This document shows, piece by piece, positions 37,721 through 49,130 of a stretch of DNA of 55,813 nucleotides. The stretch is from the NCBI RefSeq assembly GCF_001969815.1, contig NZ_MRBK01000008.1, positions 1 through 55,813 on the forward strand. The letters are read 5' to 3'. Made by a program: the position numbers and the translations under genes. Source of the DNA: Bacillus swezeyi (GTDB lineage Bacteria; Bacillota; Bacilli; Bacillales; Bacillaceae). How positions within the stretch are numbered: position 1 is the first letter of the stretch; every line of letters begins with the position of its first letter. The notes below the pieces were generated by a model that was given only the letters and a program-made list of their open reading frames with translations, searched no databases and was not told the DNA's origin.

Positions 37721-37981
37721 TTAAAGGGCCACTGAGCTCGGTTTATCGTCAGAAAATCTTAACTCAACCGTCTCAGTAAGGATATCTGCATAACTGTATG
37801 AAACTCTTTCAAACGAATTCTCGTCTTGGTCTAGTTGTATCACAAAAACAGAAGGGTACGTCTCAGCTAAAATGCCCGAACGCTCAATCGTTTTTCGGCG
37901 GCCACCGTTTGCTTTTAACGTCAGCCTTTTTCCTAAATGTCCATCAAGCGATCTTTTAATATCGGACAATGTTTTCGCCAT
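37721..37981 (-). CDS. veg: Veg protein (biofilm-related, SinR antagonist effect)
   Basis: Veg is an 86-residue, very highly expressed small protein of the DUF1021 family that in B. subtilis stimulates biofilm genes by affecting SinR. The fold is a small beta-barrel ([56 protein letters not shown]). ATG 37979-37981 follows GAGGTGG. An earlier in-frame ATG at 38009-38011 lies within the promoter -10 region, so it cannot be used on the main transcript. Confidence 0.95.
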   Translation of the reverse strand: MAKTLSDIKRSLDGHLGKRLTLKANGGRRKTIERSGILAETYPSVFVIQLDQDENSFERVSYSYADILTETVELRFSDDKPSSVAL

Positions 37982-38002
37982 TGCATCCACCTCACTATAG
38001 TC

Positions 38003-38031
38003 ATTATACACTAGGAGCCCATTTTTGTCAA
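38003..38031 (-). promoter_or_regulatory. veg promoter (strong sigma-A)
   Basis: Perfect TTGACA (38026-38031) and TATAAT (38003-38008) with a 17-bp spacer beginning AAAATGGGCTC, as in the well-known Pveg promoter of B. subtilis. The leader is only about 15 nt. Confidence 0.93.
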
Positions 38032-38159
38032 ATAAAATTTAAATTATATCAACGTTTATAAGCCCCTGTCAATAAAATATTTGTGACAAATTATACGTCA
38101 ACTTTCCCTTATTTTCCTCAATTTTCGTTCAGTTATGTATGCTTTTTAAAAAAAGGGAA

Positions 38160-38205
38160 AATTTTTTCAGCGAAAAAAGCGAAAACCCGCCGGCAGCGGG
38201 CGGGC
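38160..38205 (-). terminator. Terminator after yabG
   Basis: GC-rich arms CCCGCC/GGCGGG (38186-38191 with 38199-38204), followed on the minus strand by TTTTCGCTTTTTTCG. It begins 5 bp after the yabG stop. Confidence 0.85.
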
Positions 38206-38209
38206 TTAA

Positions 38210-39088
38210 TTATGTGTTTTCGTTTTTATACGGCATTCCGATTCTTAGAACGCCGCGGGTTTCAATACCTCCTAGACCCTTCTCCCTCGTTAAAGTATTC
38301 CTGAGCACCTCCCAAACGTTAATGCGGTCCATAAACGGAGTGAAGCTGATTTTTGCGACAATATAGACCGGATCAAGCGCATGGATGTTGACTCTTGACG
38401 GAGAGCTGGCAAAATTCGCCCCGGCTCTGATCAATGATTCAAAATGGGACTGGCACGCCCCGGCAAAAATGACAAGCTGATCAAGATGGGGAATTTTTTT
38501 TCTCGCTTTTTGAACGGTTTCGATAAAATCTTTGGAATGCCTGTAAGCATCCAGATTGTCAATGTCCCCTTTCTGTTTTGAATAGGCATCATGTCCGGTG
38601 ATGACGAGGAGATCTGGCCGATATTCATCAATAAGCTCCTCAATGACGGAAGACATTTTCTTTTCATAGCAATGTATCCCGTATACAGGAACTCCGATCT
38701 TTTCATACAATGCCAGGCACTTTTTCAAATAAGCCGAATCTCCATCTAAATGCAATACCCTTCCAGGCATATGAAAATACTGCTGCTGGTTGTTATATTG
38801 GTTAGTGGCACGGTATTCATGTTTGTCACGAAGAAGCTTATAATCCTGGCGAAGCAGGTCGAGGGATTCCTTCATTTTTGTTTCTTCTTCCCTTTTTCTC
38901 ATCTGCCGCTCAGCCTCGCGTACAATCTCCAGGTCTGCCAAATGCGCATCAGCGATTAATCTGACCTCATCTCCGTGCAAAACGGCTATAGCATCTCCTT
39001 CTACCGATTGATCAATTCGTATGATTCGAAATAATATATCTCTTCGATAAGATTTTCTTACTACCATATCGCCTATTTTAAATTGCAT
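38210..39088 (-). CDS. yabG: Sporulation-specific protease YabG
   Basis: YabG is a mother-cell (sigma-K) cysteine protease that processes coat proteins such as SpoIVA and SafA and enables coat cross-linking. The 292 residues begin MQFKIGDMVVRKSYRRDILF (a KOW-like barrel) and contain the peptidase core DLLVITGHDAYSKQKG and LDQLVIFAGACQSHFESLIR, where the His and Cys are the likely catalytic pair, ending in ETRGVLRIGMPYKNENT. ATG 39086-39088 lies 6 nt after GGAGTG; an ATG six codons earlier lacks support. Confidence 0.94.
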   Translation of the reverse strand: MQFKIGDMVVRKSYRRDILFRIIRIDQSVEGDAIAVLHGDEVRLIADAHLADLEIVREAERQMRKREEETKMKESLDLLRQDYKLLRDKHEYRATNQYNNQQQYFHMPGRVLHLDGDSAYLKKCLALYEKIGVPVYGIHCYEKKMSSVIEELIDEYRPDLLVITGHDAYSKQKGDIDNLDAYRHSKDFIETVQKARKKIPHLDQLVIFAGACQSHFESLIRAGANFASSPSRVNIHALDPVYIVAKISFTPFMDRINVWEVLRNTLTREKGLGGIETRGVLRIGMPYKNENT

Positions 39089-39224
39089 GCTTTTCACTCC
39101 ACACATAGACTAAGCCCCATATAATGAATGGAAACAGTAAATAAAGGTGCTTCTTTAGCCTATGTACCTGCCGTTCAAGAGGTGACCAGCTGACAAGCCT
39201 TATCAGCTCTGTGTTCCGGCTTCA

Positions 39225-40674
<1,450 letters not shown>

Positions 40675-40723
40675 TTCTTCCTCCGCAATCATGAAAAACC
40701 TTTTATTACATTTTTAAAAAAAC

Positions 40724-40750
40724 TGAAACCTTTTTGTAATAAAACCGTCT
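40724..40750 (+). promoter_or_regulatory. ECF-sigma (sigma-X/sigma-M type) antisense promoter against yabE
   Basis: On the plus strand TGAAAC (40724-40729) is followed after exactly 16 bp by CGTCT (40746-40750), a perfect ECF-sigma promoter. It faces into the 3' end of yabE. In B. subtilis yabE is known to be silenced by an antisense RNA made by sigma-X/sigma-M from this position. Confidence 0.88.
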
Positions 40751-40784
40751 AATTTATTAGAAAACAAGATGGATCTATTATAAC

Positions 40785-40813
40785 CAAAAAAACAGAGGGC
40801 GAAAATCCCTCTG
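40785..40813 (-). terminator. Terminator after yabE
   Basis: Arms CAGAGGG/CCCTCTG (40793-40799 with 40807-40813), followed on the minus strand by TTTTTTT. The antisense transcript crosses it in the opposite direction, where no T run exists. Confidence 0.9.
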
Positions 40814-40839
40814 CTTGCATATGAATAATAAATGTATAT

Positions 40840-42039
40840 TTAGTTCAAAACCTTGATTTTAACTTTTTTGTTTCCCCACCGGTAAGCGGCAGACTTGTTT
40901 GGAAAGAATACATCAATTTTACGGCCTTTAATTGCTGAGCCGGTATCGGCTGCGACAGCATAGCCATAGCCTTCTACGTGTACTTTAGAGCCCAATGGAA
41001 TGACGCTTGGATCTACAGCGATCACCTTGGAGCCCGGATTATTTTTCAAATTAACGCCGGTTGCAGTATGGCCTGAGCATCCGTTACAGCTTGCAGTATA
41101 TGCTGTTGAAGATACATAAAACTCTTTTCCTGAGGATTGATTACCGCGCGATACATTCGCGCTGGCTTGAGCCACTGTTTTTTGCTTTGTGCCGACGGCT
41201 ATTACTTTGGCTTTGCTTTCTGCTGCAGTCTCCTCTTTAATCAGTTCTCTGGAGACTTCTTTGCCATTTTTCATCACAACGGCATAATGCTTTTCAAGCT
41301 TGCCCGCTTTGCCGGGTTGAATAACCTTTTTTTCGCCTTTTTCCAGAGATGAATCTTCTTTCTTCTCGACGTCAAAAGGGATATCCTCTTCCACTACATC
41401 GGTGACTTTTTTGATACGAGTAATGTGAACGTCCGCCTGATCCTTTGTCAGTTTTTGATCGAGTGCAGGCTTGACTTCATCATCGCCCTCTATGCTGATC
41501 TTATGGTGTTTTAAAAAGTCAGCGACCGTAGTCGAAGTTGTCCATATGTCCTTATCTTTGCCGGAATCCTTAACGGTTACTTTAAAAGCCCTTTGTAAAG
41601 TCAGCTTCATGTCTTTTTTTATCTCTTTATCAACTGAGGGGTTAATTTGATCGTGTTCCGCCAACTCAAGATTTAAATCTTTAAGAAGCTTGCCGACTGT
41701 ACCCGCTGTTGTCCATATTTTCTTTTTCTCTCCGTCCATCGTGAAGTGAACGGGTTTTGCAGCAACATATTCAACATTCATGTTGCTTGTAATTTTTGTA
41801 TCTTCAGCGGGAGAGATGTGATCTTCTTTCCTCGTTTCGATGTCTAAGCTTTTCAGCAGCTCACCTACGGTTTTAGCATGCGTGCGAACGTCCTGCTTTT
41901 TACCGTTAATAGAAATTGAGATTTGTTGTTTAGCGAGCTCTTGTGCTCCGTAAGCAGTTCCGCTTCCTGCCACAAGCAGTCCAGCAGCAATCAGTATCCA
42001 TCTGCTTTTGCTAAGCTTTACGGAAAACAGCTTTTTCAT
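40840..42039 (-). CDS. yabE: Cell-wall-binding protein YabE (DUF348-G5-3D, Rpf-like)
   Basis: YabE is a predicted secreted wall-remodelling enzyme of the Rpf/Sps family. From ATG 42039: a basic start (MKKLFSVKLSKSRW), a signal/membrane helix ILIAAGLLVAGSGTAYGA, three DUF348 repeats (ISISINGKKQDVRTHAKTVG, VHFTMDGEKKKIWTTAGTVG, VTVKDSGKDKDIWTTSTTVA), a G5 domain (about 210-290) and a C-terminal 3D domain (SSTAYTASCNGCSGHTATGV ... AADTGSAIKGRKIDVFF) with the Asp residues of lytic transglycosylases. The ribosome site AAGGAGG lies 20 nt before this ATG, closer to ATC/ATA codons, so the true start is uncertain. Longer upstream frames run through the promoter and are excluded. Confidence 0.88.
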   Translation of the reverse strand: MKKLFSVKLSKSRWILIAAGLLVAGSGTAYGAQELAKQQISISINGKKQDVRTHAKTVGELLKSLDIETRKEDHISPAEDTKITSNMNVEYVAAKPVHFTMDGEKKKIWTTAGTVGKLLKDLNLELAEHDQINPSVDKEIKKDMKLTLQRAFKVTVKDSGKDKDIWTTSTTVADFLKHHKISIEGDDEVKPALDQKLTKDQADVHITRIKKVTDVVEEDIPFDVEKKEDSSLEKGEKKVIQPGKAGKLEKHYAVVMKNGKEVSRELIKEETAAESKAKVIAVGTKQKTVAQASANVSRGNQSSGKEFYVSSTAYTASCNGCSGHTATGVNLKNNPGSKVIAVDPSVIPLGSKVHVEGYGYAVAADTGSAIKGRKIDVFFPNKSAAYRWGNKKVKIKVLN

Positions 42040-42078
42040 TTTTTGTATGATGAAAAACGCCTCCTTCTCCTCGGGGAG

Positions 42079-42107
42079 ATTATATAGAGTATCTACAAGA
42101 CTGTCAA
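42079..42107 (-). promoter_or_regulatory. yabE promoter (sigma-A)
   Basis: Perfect TTGACA (42102-42107) and TATAAT (42079-42084), 17-bp spacer, minus strand, 40 bp before the ATG. A second, weaker TTGTCG-18-TATAAA lies about 80 bp further upstream. Confidence 0.88.
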
Positions 42108-42284
42108 CCCTCCTCTCTATTTTCTCCGCAAGCCCGCCATCTCTTTTATTATGGAAACACCACTTTATAAAAGAAAGAAAGACTTGTCGACAAAGATATC
42201 CTATGAGTGTAAACAGACATGTAGAACTTTTAAGAACCCTCCCCCGAAAAGACAAGCTTGTACAAAGGTCGATATCAAATGCTG

Positions 42285-43052
42285 TCAGCTGATGCCGAAA
42301 AGTTTTTTGGCATTTTCTGTTGTCATGACTGCTACTTCCTCGTAAGTAAGCCCTTTTAATTCGGCAATCTGTTCCGCGACAAGTTTGACATAGCTTGGTT
42401 CATTCCGTTTCCCTCTGTATGGGTGAGGCGTTAAAAACGGGCAATCCGTCTCAATCAAAATCCGGTCATTTGGTATTTGTTTGACAACTTCTTTAGGTTT
42501 TTTGGCATTTTTAAATGTAACCGGACCTCCGAAAGATAGGTAAAAATTCATATTGATACACTCTTTCGCAATTTCGGCGCTGCCGGTAAAACAGTGCATA
42601 ATTCCGCCGACTTCTTCCGCCCCTTCTTCACGTAAAATCGCCACCACGTCCTCTGTTGCATCACGGTTGTGAATCACAATTGGCAAGTTGACCTCTTTAG
42701 CCAAAGCAATCTGTTTCCTAAACACATCTTTTTGAATATCTTTTGGCGACTTATCCCAGTGATAATCAAGGCCCATTTCTCCAATGGCCACGACCTTCTC
42801 ATGGGAAGAGAGATCTTTTATCCACGCTAAGTCTTCATCCGTCATATCAATCGCATCAACCGGGTGCCAGCCGATGGCGGCATAAATAAAATCATATTCT
42901 TCAACCAATTCCATCGCGCGTGTGATTGTTGGACGGTCAAAACCGACAACGACGATGTGTTCCACTTTTTCTTCCTTTGCCCGAGCAATGACATCTTCCA
43001 AATCGTCGTTAAACTGCTCGGCATTTAAATGTGCATGCGTATCAAATAACAT
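42285..43052 (-). CDS. yabD: TatD-family metal-dependent DNase/deacylase YabD
   Basis: A TatD-type TIM-barrel hydrolase. In some Bacillus studies the ortholog is described as a D-aminoacyl-tRNA deacylase (DayD). The metal ligands are visible: HxH in LFDTHAHLNAEQF, Glu in AIGEMGLDYHW, His in LPIVIHNRDATED, His in GIMHCFTGS and Asp in LIETDCPFLTPHPYRGKRNE. The 255 residues match the family. It lies after the metS terminator with a ribosome site GGTGG; its ATG is at 43050-43052. Confidence 0.94.
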   Translation of the reverse strand: MLFDTHAHLNAEQFNDDLEDVIARAKEEKVEHIVVVGFDRPTITRAMELVEEYDFIYAAIGWHPVDAIDMTDEDLAWIKDLSSHEKVVAIGEMGLDYHWDKSPKDIQKDVFRKQIALAKEVNLPIVIHNRDATEDVVAILREEGAEEVGGIMHCFTGSAEIAKECINMNFYLSFGGPVTFKNAKKPKEVVKQIPNDRILIETDCPFLTPHPYRGKRNEPSYVKLVAEQIAELKGLTYEEVAVMTTENAKKLFGIS

Positions 43053-43078
43053 AAAAACGCCACCTTTTAATGTTTATT

Positions 43079-43133
43079 GTCGATAAAAACAAAAGGTGTT
43101 CGACGAAATGTTACACGTGAAACACCTTTTGTT
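43079..43133 (-). terminator. Large terminator after metS
   Basis: An 11-bp stem CAAAAGGTGTT/AACACCTTTTG (43090-43100 with 43121-43131) with a 20-nt loop, followed on the minus strand by TTTTTATCG. Its stem ends 38 nt before the yabD start. Confidence 0.85.
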
Positions 43134-43144
43134 TGTTGTTTGAT

Positions 43145-45148
<2,004 letters not shown>

Positions 45149-45158
45149 TTAAAATGTC

Positions 45159-45190
45159 AAAAAACTCCCGCCCAAAGGACGAGAGCGGTC
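45159..45190 (-). terminator. Attenuator-like hairpin in the metS leader
   Basis: CTCTCGTCC pairs with GGCGGGAG (with G-T pairs; arms near 45165-45172 and 45177-45185), followed on the minus strand by TTTTTTG. It lies between the metS promoter and its ribosome site. The sequence just before it (GACCGCTC) recalls the T-box end, but no Stem I or specifier loop is visible. Confidence 0.65.
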
Positions 45191-45233
45191 AATGTCTTCA
45201 TTCAATCATCACTTATACATAATCCCTCTTTAT

Positions 45234-45261
45234 ATGATACCATCTTAGCCTTTAAGTTCAA
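45234..45261 (-). promoter_or_regulatory. metS promoter (sigma-A, extended -10)
   Basis: TTGAAC (45256-45261), 16-bp spacer, TATCAT (45234-45239) preceded by TGG, so TGnTATCAT. It would give a leader of about 95 nt. Confidence 0.72.
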
Positions 45262-45273
45262 GAAAATATACAT

Positions 45274-45377
45274 TGTCGATAAACAATGAATTCAGTCGAT
45301 TACAAATTTTGAATTGAAAAGAAATATTATACTTCGACAAAAAAATGCTTTCATTGTCGAATAATGTCGTATATAAT
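45274..45377. promoter_or_regulatory. Spo0A-box cluster with two opposed -10 elements
   Basis: Spo0A boxes (TGTCGAA): TTCGACA 45333-45339 (perfect, minus), TGTCGAA 45355-45361 (perfect, plus), TGTCGTA 45365-45371 (6/7), TGTCGAT 45274-45280 (6/7) and AGTCGAT 45294-45300 (5/7). A minus-strand TATAAT lies at 45326-45331 and a plus-strand TATAAT at 45372-45377, each directly beside a box and each 17 bp from the hexamer at 45349-45354. Confidence 0.65.
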
Positions 45378-45535
45378 CGATATGAAGAAAAACCTTAGTT
45401 CGAAAGTCTTGATTTAAGTACGTTTTTTAGGATGATCGCGTGGTTTTATCATCTTCAAATCCCTTGTTTAATCAGTTCTTCCAAGGTCTTTTGACTATAT
45501 GATCTAATTTTTACAAACAATAGAAAAGAAAATGA

Positions 45536-45564
45536 TTGACGTATATTGGAAACCTTGTTATGCT
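45536..45564 (+). promoter_or_regulatory. abrB promoter (sigma-A, extended -10)
   Basis: Plus-strand TTGACG (45536-45541), 17-bp spacer, TATGCT (45559-45564) preceded by TGT. It lies 82 bp before the abrB start and is followed at once by tandem Spo0A boxes. Confidence 0.78.
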
Positions 45565-45580
45565 AGGACTGTAAGTATTT

Positions 45581-45597
45581 TGTCGAATAATGACGAA
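45581..45597 (+). promoter_or_regulatory. Tandem Spo0A boxes repressing abrB
   Basis: A perfect TGTCGAA (45581-45587) and TGACGAA (45591-45597, the other common form) are spaced 10 bp apart, one helical turn, just downstream of the predicted abrB start of transcription. This is the known layout for Spo0A~P repression of abrB in B. subtilis. Confidence 0.9.
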
Positions 45598-45645
45598 GAT
45601 AAATAACACCTAATAAAATAAGATTCTTTCGGGAGGAGAATGAAT

Positions 45646-45930
45646 ATGAAATCTACAGGTATTGTACGTAAAGTTGATGAGCTAGGACGCGTGGTGATTC
45701 CGATTGAACTTCGCCGTACACTTGGAATTGCAGAAAAAGACGCTCTTGAAATCTATGTAGATGACGAAAAAATCATCTTGAAAAAATACAAACCAAACAT
45801 GACTTGCCAAGTAACAGGTGAAGTTTCTGATGACAACCTTAAACTTGCAGGCGGTAAATTGGTTCTTAGCCCAGAAGGCGCTGAGCAAATCATTAGCGAA
45901 ATTCAATCACAACTTCAATCTCAAAAATAA
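45646..45930 (+). CDS. abrB: Transition-state regulator AbrB
   Basis: AbrB represses many stationary-phase and sporulation genes during growth, including spoVG in this window. The 94-residue protein is almost unchanged from B. subtilis: the N-terminal swapped-hairpin DNA-binding domain (MKSTGIVRKVDELGRVVIPI, ELRRTLGIAEKDALEIYVDD) and a C-terminal tetramerization domain. An in-frame ATG two codons earlier lies only 3 nt after GGAGG; the ATG at 45646, 9 nt after, is preferred. It is the only plus-strand gene, divergent from metS and convergent with rsmI. Confidence 0.97.
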   Translation: MKSTGIVRKVDELGRVVIPIELRRTLGIAEKDALEIYVDDEKIILKKYKPNMTCQVTGEVSDDNLKLAGGKLVLSPEGAEQIISEIQSQLQSQK

Positions 45931-45945
45931 TTATTTTGATTATAC

Positions 45946-45980
45946 AAAAACCGTTCTTGCCGAAGCAAGAGCGGTTTTTT
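45946..45980. terminator. Bidirectional terminator between abrB and rsmI
   Basis: The stem AAAAACCGTTCTTGC / GCAAGAGCGGTTTTTT (one mismatch) has a CGAA loop on the plus strand and the stable TTCG loop on the minus strand, with A and T runs on both sides. It ends both convergent genes and touches the rsmI stop. Confidence 0.92.
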
Positions 45981-46860
45981 AATTTTGAATATGGTATGCG
46001 TCATATATTTGTCGTTTAGGGACGCTGCGGTCCACAGCGGTTTTTTTAATCGCTTCTTTTGAATGGATCCCTTTGCTGATATAATGTTCAACATGTTCTT
46101 TTTCTGAAAGGCTCTCCCACCAAACCGTTTCTTCCACGACTTCTTCAGCCGTCCCTTCAATCACAAGGCAAAACTCTCCCCGAACTTGTTCCTGCTCGGT
46201 CCATGCTATCACTTCTTCAACGGTCCCTCTTATAAATTCTTCAAACTTCTTTGTCAGTTCTCTCGTCACTGCCATTTTACGGTTTCCCCACACATCGTAA
46301 ATCGCTGAAAGCGTCTCCTTCAGCCTATGGGGCGATTCATAAAAAATAATCGTTTCCCGCCTGTTTTTTAGGGCGTCAAGCTGTTTTTTTCTTTCGCGCT
46401 TATTTCGGTCCAAAAATCCGAAAAAGAAAAATGGCTGCGGAGCCAGGCCTGAGGCAATCAGTGCGGTCAAAGCGGCATTCGCACCGGGCAGCGGCACGAC
46501 ATAACCGCCTGTATGAATATAATCGCGGACGATTTCAGCGCCTGGATCAGAGATCGTCGGCATGCCGGCGTCGCTGACCAAAGCGACATTTTTTCCTTCC
46601 TTTAACCATTCCAAAATTTTATGTCCGCTGCTTTCTTTGTTATGTTCATGGTAGCTGACAAGCTGTGTTTCAATCTGATAGACATGGCACAATTTCTTTG
46701 TCTGCCTTGTATCCTCTGCGGCGATGATGTCGGCTGTCTTCAATGTATCAATAGCCCGAAATGTCATATCCTCTAGGTTTCCTATTGGCGTCGGCACGAG
46801 ATATAAAATCCCCATCTCTGATTTTTGGTCAAAACTCTTTTGTCGATTGATGATCAACAT
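45979..46860 (-). CDS. rsmI: 16S rRNA (cytidine-1402-2'-O)-methyltransferase
   Basis: RsmI (YabC) methylates the ribose of C1402 in 16S rRNA. The 293 residues show the tetrapyrrole-methylase-type SAM fold: GILYLVPTPIGNLEDMTFRA, IAAEDTRQTKKL, VSDAGMPTISDPGAEIVRDY, PLPGANAALTALIASGLAPQ and ETIIFYESPHRLKETLSAI. The C-terminal HTH-like end (GIHSKEAIKKTAVDRSVPKR) is typical of Bacillus orthologs. Its start overlaps yazA by 32 nt. Confidence 0.95.
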   Translation of the reverse strand: MLIINRQKSFDQKSEMGILYLVPTPIGNLEDMTFRAIDTLKTADIIAAEDTRQTKKLCHVYQIETQLVSYHEHNKESSGHKILEWLKEGKNVALVSDAGMPTISDPGAEIVRDYIHTGGYVVPLPGANAALTALIASGLAPQPFFFFGFLDRNKRERKKQLDALKNRRETIIFYESPHRLKETLSAIYDVWGNRKMAVTRELTKKFEEFIRGTVEEVIAWTEQEQVRGEFCLVIEGTAEEVVEETVWWESLSEKEHVEHYISKGIHSKEAIKKTAVDRSVPKRQIYDAYHIQN

Positions 46861-47128
46861 CCTCCCTTCTCTTTTGTTTTTCTTCTATATACCGCTCTTT
46901 GTTTTTTCTCGATAATTTTTTGAAATAATACTCGGCCTGCATGGCCTCTCTTTTCGTTGAAAAGCGTTCCGCATAATGGAGCGTAACCGGCAGCCTTGCT
47001 CTTGTATATTTGGCTCCCTTCCCGTCATTATGGGTTTTCAAGCGTTTCTCAATATTATTCGTATAGCCCGCATATAAGCTGCCGTCCCGGCATGCCAGCA
47101 CATAAAAGTAATGATTACTTGTCTCCAT
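46829..47128 (-). CDS. yazA: GIY-YIG nuclease-domain protein YazA
   Basis: A 99-residue protein made of one GIY-YIG (UPF0213, YhbQ-like) domain: [20 protein letters not shown] carries the two Tyr motifs, followed by the Arg in [20 protein letters not shown] and the Glu in [20 protein letters not shown]. Catalytic residues are present, so a DNA nuclease activity is possible, but the role is unknown. It overlaps trmN6 by 14 nt and rsmI by 32 nt. Confidence 0.92.
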   Translation of the reverse strand: METSNHYFYVLACRDGSLYAGYTNNIEKRLKTHNDGKGAKYTRARLPVTLHYAERFSTKREAMQAEYYFKKLSRKNKERYIEEKQKRREDVDHQSTKEF

Positions 47129-47858
47129 ATAAAATCTTCCTTATCTCGCTTGTATATTGATCATGCTCATCATATACAAACAGAGGAGGCAAAATTTTCA
47201 GGTCAGGCCGTCCGTTTTTAATTCCTTCAACTAAAATTGTATTGGCTTCTTTGCTCTGTTTTGGATAGACAAATTGTACACGTTTCGGCTCAATCTGATA
47301 GGCCTTCATCAATTCAAATATTTCGAGCAATCTTCCCGGCCTATGGACAAGTGCCAGTTTTCCGCCTTGTTTTAAAAGCTTGCTGCTGACACGAATCACA
47401 TCCTCAAGTGTGCAATAAATTTCATGTCTGGCAATGGCCAGATGTTCATTAAGATTTTGTTCCGTTTTTTGAGGTGTTTTAAAATAAGGGGGATTGCAAG
47501 TGATAACATCGGCCTTATTGTAGCCAAGCACCTGCGGCATATTGTTCAAATCATCCCTGATAAGGTGAATCTGTTCTTGAAGCTTGTTGTATGCCACACT
47601 GCGCAGGGCCATATCATACAATCTTTCTTGGATTTCAACCCCGGTGATTTCCGCTTTTGAACGGGTGCTGAGAAGCAGCGGGACAATGCCGTTGCCCGTG
47701 CATAAATCAATGATCTTTCCTTTTTGGATTGGAACATAAGCAAACTTCGACAGCAGCACCGCATCTAAAGAAAATGCAAAAACCGTCGGACTTTGCACGA
47801 TCTTCATATTCTCCGCCAGCACATCATCCAGTCGTTCATCATCTTTTAATTGAATCAT
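47115..47858 (-). CDS. trmN6: tRNA1(Val) (adenine-37-N6)-methyltransferase (YabB)
   Basis: A class I SAM methyltransferase of the TrmN6/YfiC family. The 247 residues have [20 protein letters not shown] (SAM motif I), [20 protein letters not shown], and the catalytic [12 protein letters not shown] typical of N6-adenine methylation. The N-terminal [20 protein letters not shown] is the family signature. The precise tRNA target is inferred from the family. It lies just after the yabA terminator with no clear promoter of its own. Confidence 0.9.
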   Translation of the reverse strand: MIQLKDDERLDDVLAENMKIVQSPTVFAFSLDAVLLSKFAYVPIQKGKIIDLCTGNGIVPLLLSTRSKAEITGVEIQERLYDMALRSVAYNKLQEQIHLIRDDLNNMPQVLGYNKADVITCNPPYFKTPQKTEQNLNEHLAIARHEIYCTLEDVIRVSSKLLKQGGKLALVHRPGRLLEIFELMKAYQIEPKRVQFVYPKQSKEANTILVEGIKNGRPDLKILPPLFVYDEHDQYTSEIRKILYGDK

Positions 47859-47889
47859 GTTTTTTTCCTTTCCTGCAAAATCTGTCCCG

Positions 47890-47922
47890 TTAAAAGGGCT
47901 TCCGTTCCACCGGAAGCCCTTG
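47890..47922 (-). terminator. Terminator between yabA and trmN6
   Basis: A perfect 11-bp stem AAGGGCTTCCG/CGGAAGCCCTT (47894-47904 with 47911-47921), then TTTTAAC on the minus strand. It starts directly after the yabA stop, 35 nt before the trmN6 start. Confidence 0.85.
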
Positions 47923-47923
47923 C

Positions 47924-48286
47924 TTATTTCTTATTTAGAAACGACAGGCAGAACAGGCAGTCTCCTTCTTTGCGGACGCTTCCGTAATGGATATTGCAAA
48001 TATGGAAGCCCTCCTGATACAGGCGGGCCAGATTATCATGGCCTTCTCCAATATCAGCATGCCCTGTCTTCTCCGCTTTTATCTCTTTCTCATCCGCTTT
48101 TACAGCTTTCAGCCTTTGATCTGTCTCTTCCAACCGCTTGCGCAGATGTTCGTTTTCCAGCTGCAAATGATTGTTTTCTTCGATCATTTCCCCGATATGC
48201 TGCTTAAGATCTCCAAGCTGACGGTAAAGGGACCCGATTTGTTCTTCTAAACTTATGACTGTATCAAACAATTCTTTTTTATCCAA
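47924..48286 (-). CDS. yabA: Replication initiation control protein YabA
   Basis: YabA restrains initiation at oriC by binding DnaA and the sliding clamp DnaN. The 120-residue protein has an N-terminal coiled coil ([20 protein letters not shown] to about residue 65) for tetramer formation, a linker and a C-terminal zinc domain with HICNIHYG and DCLFCLSFL. It is next to holB, another clamp-related gene. Confidence 0.96.
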   Translation of the reverse strand: MDKKELFDTVISLEEQIGSLYRQLGDLKQHIGEMIEENNHLQLENEHLRKRLEETDQRLKAVKADEKEIKAEKTGHADIGEGHDNLARLYQEGFHICNIHYGSVRKEGDCLFCLSFLNKK

Positions 48287-48300
48287 GGTTTCACACCTCG

Positions 48301-49128
48301 TTAATCTGTGGTTTGTGCAGATACGACACCTTCTTGCAACAACTCATCCCACGTGTATTCCAAGACTTTTTCGCAATCTGTCAATTCGACTTGCAGGATG
48401 CGTTCCAGAATATTCAGTCCGACGACTTTCGCCGGTCCATTGGACGTGGCGATCACTTCCCCGATATCCGGAAGCTGTTCTTTGGCTGTTTCGTATTCAT
48501 CGTTTTCATATTTCAGACAGCACATCAGCCGTCCGCATAGGCCAGAAATCTTTGTCGGATTAAGAGATAGATTTTGATCTTTTGCCATTTTGATAGAAAC
48601 CGGCTCAAAATCGCCGAGAAACGTCGAACAGCACAGCATTCTACCGCACGGCCCGATGCCGCCGAGCATTTTGGCTTCATCCCTTACGCCGATTTGTCTG
48701 AGTTCGATTCTCGTTTTAAAGATCGATGCTAAATCTTTCACAAGTTCTCTAAAATCGACTCGTCCGTCAGCCGTAAAATAAAAAATGACTTTATTTCGGT
48801 CAAAGGTAAATTCTACATCGACCAATTTCATTTCCAAGCCGTGCTCATTGACCTTTTTCTGGCATACGTCAAAGGCGGACAGTGCAGCCTCTTGATTTTC
48901 TTCAACAATCAGCCGATCGCGTTCATCTGCCACCCTGATGACTTTTCTTAAAGGCAGCACAACATCGTTCTCGTCCACCTTCTTATTCGCGATGACAACC
49001 TGCCCGTATTCAACACCTCGAACAGTTTCAACGATCACACAGCTGTCTTTATCTATCTGAAATCCATTTGGATCAAAGTAATAAATTTTGCCCGCTTTTT
49101 TAAAGCGAACACCAATGACGTTATACAA
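48301..49128 (-). CDS. ricT: PSP1-domain protein RicT (YaaT)
   Basis: RicT forms the RicA-RicF-RicT complex, which carries iron-sulfur clusters, stimulates RNase Y-dependent mRNA maturation and supports phosphorelay flux to Spo0A. The 275 residues start [20 protein letters not shown] and contain the PSP1 domain with the conserved cysteines in [20 protein letters not shown] and [20 protein letters not shown]. It lies 3 nt after holB. Confidence 0.95.
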   Translation of the reverse strand: MYNVIGVRFKKAGKIYYFDPNGFQIDKDSCVIVETVRGVEYGQVVIANKKVDENDVVLPLRKVIRVADERDRLIVEENQEAALSAFDVCQKKVNEHGLEMKLVDVEFTFDRNKVIFYFTADGRVDFRELVKDLASIFKTRIELRQIGVRDEAKMLGGIGPCGRMLCCSTFLGDFEPVSIKMAKDQNLSLNPTKISGLCGRLMCCLKYENDEYETAKEQLPDIGEVIATSNGPAKVVGLNILERILQVELTDCEKVLEYTWDELLQEGVVSAQTTD

Positions 49129-49130
49129 GC

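Noticed and set aside
42040..42255. N-terminal extension of yabE by 72 codons
   Set aside because: It would be translated from DNA that contains the perfect TTGACA/TATAAT promoter, upstream of the transcript start, and removes the signal-peptide position.
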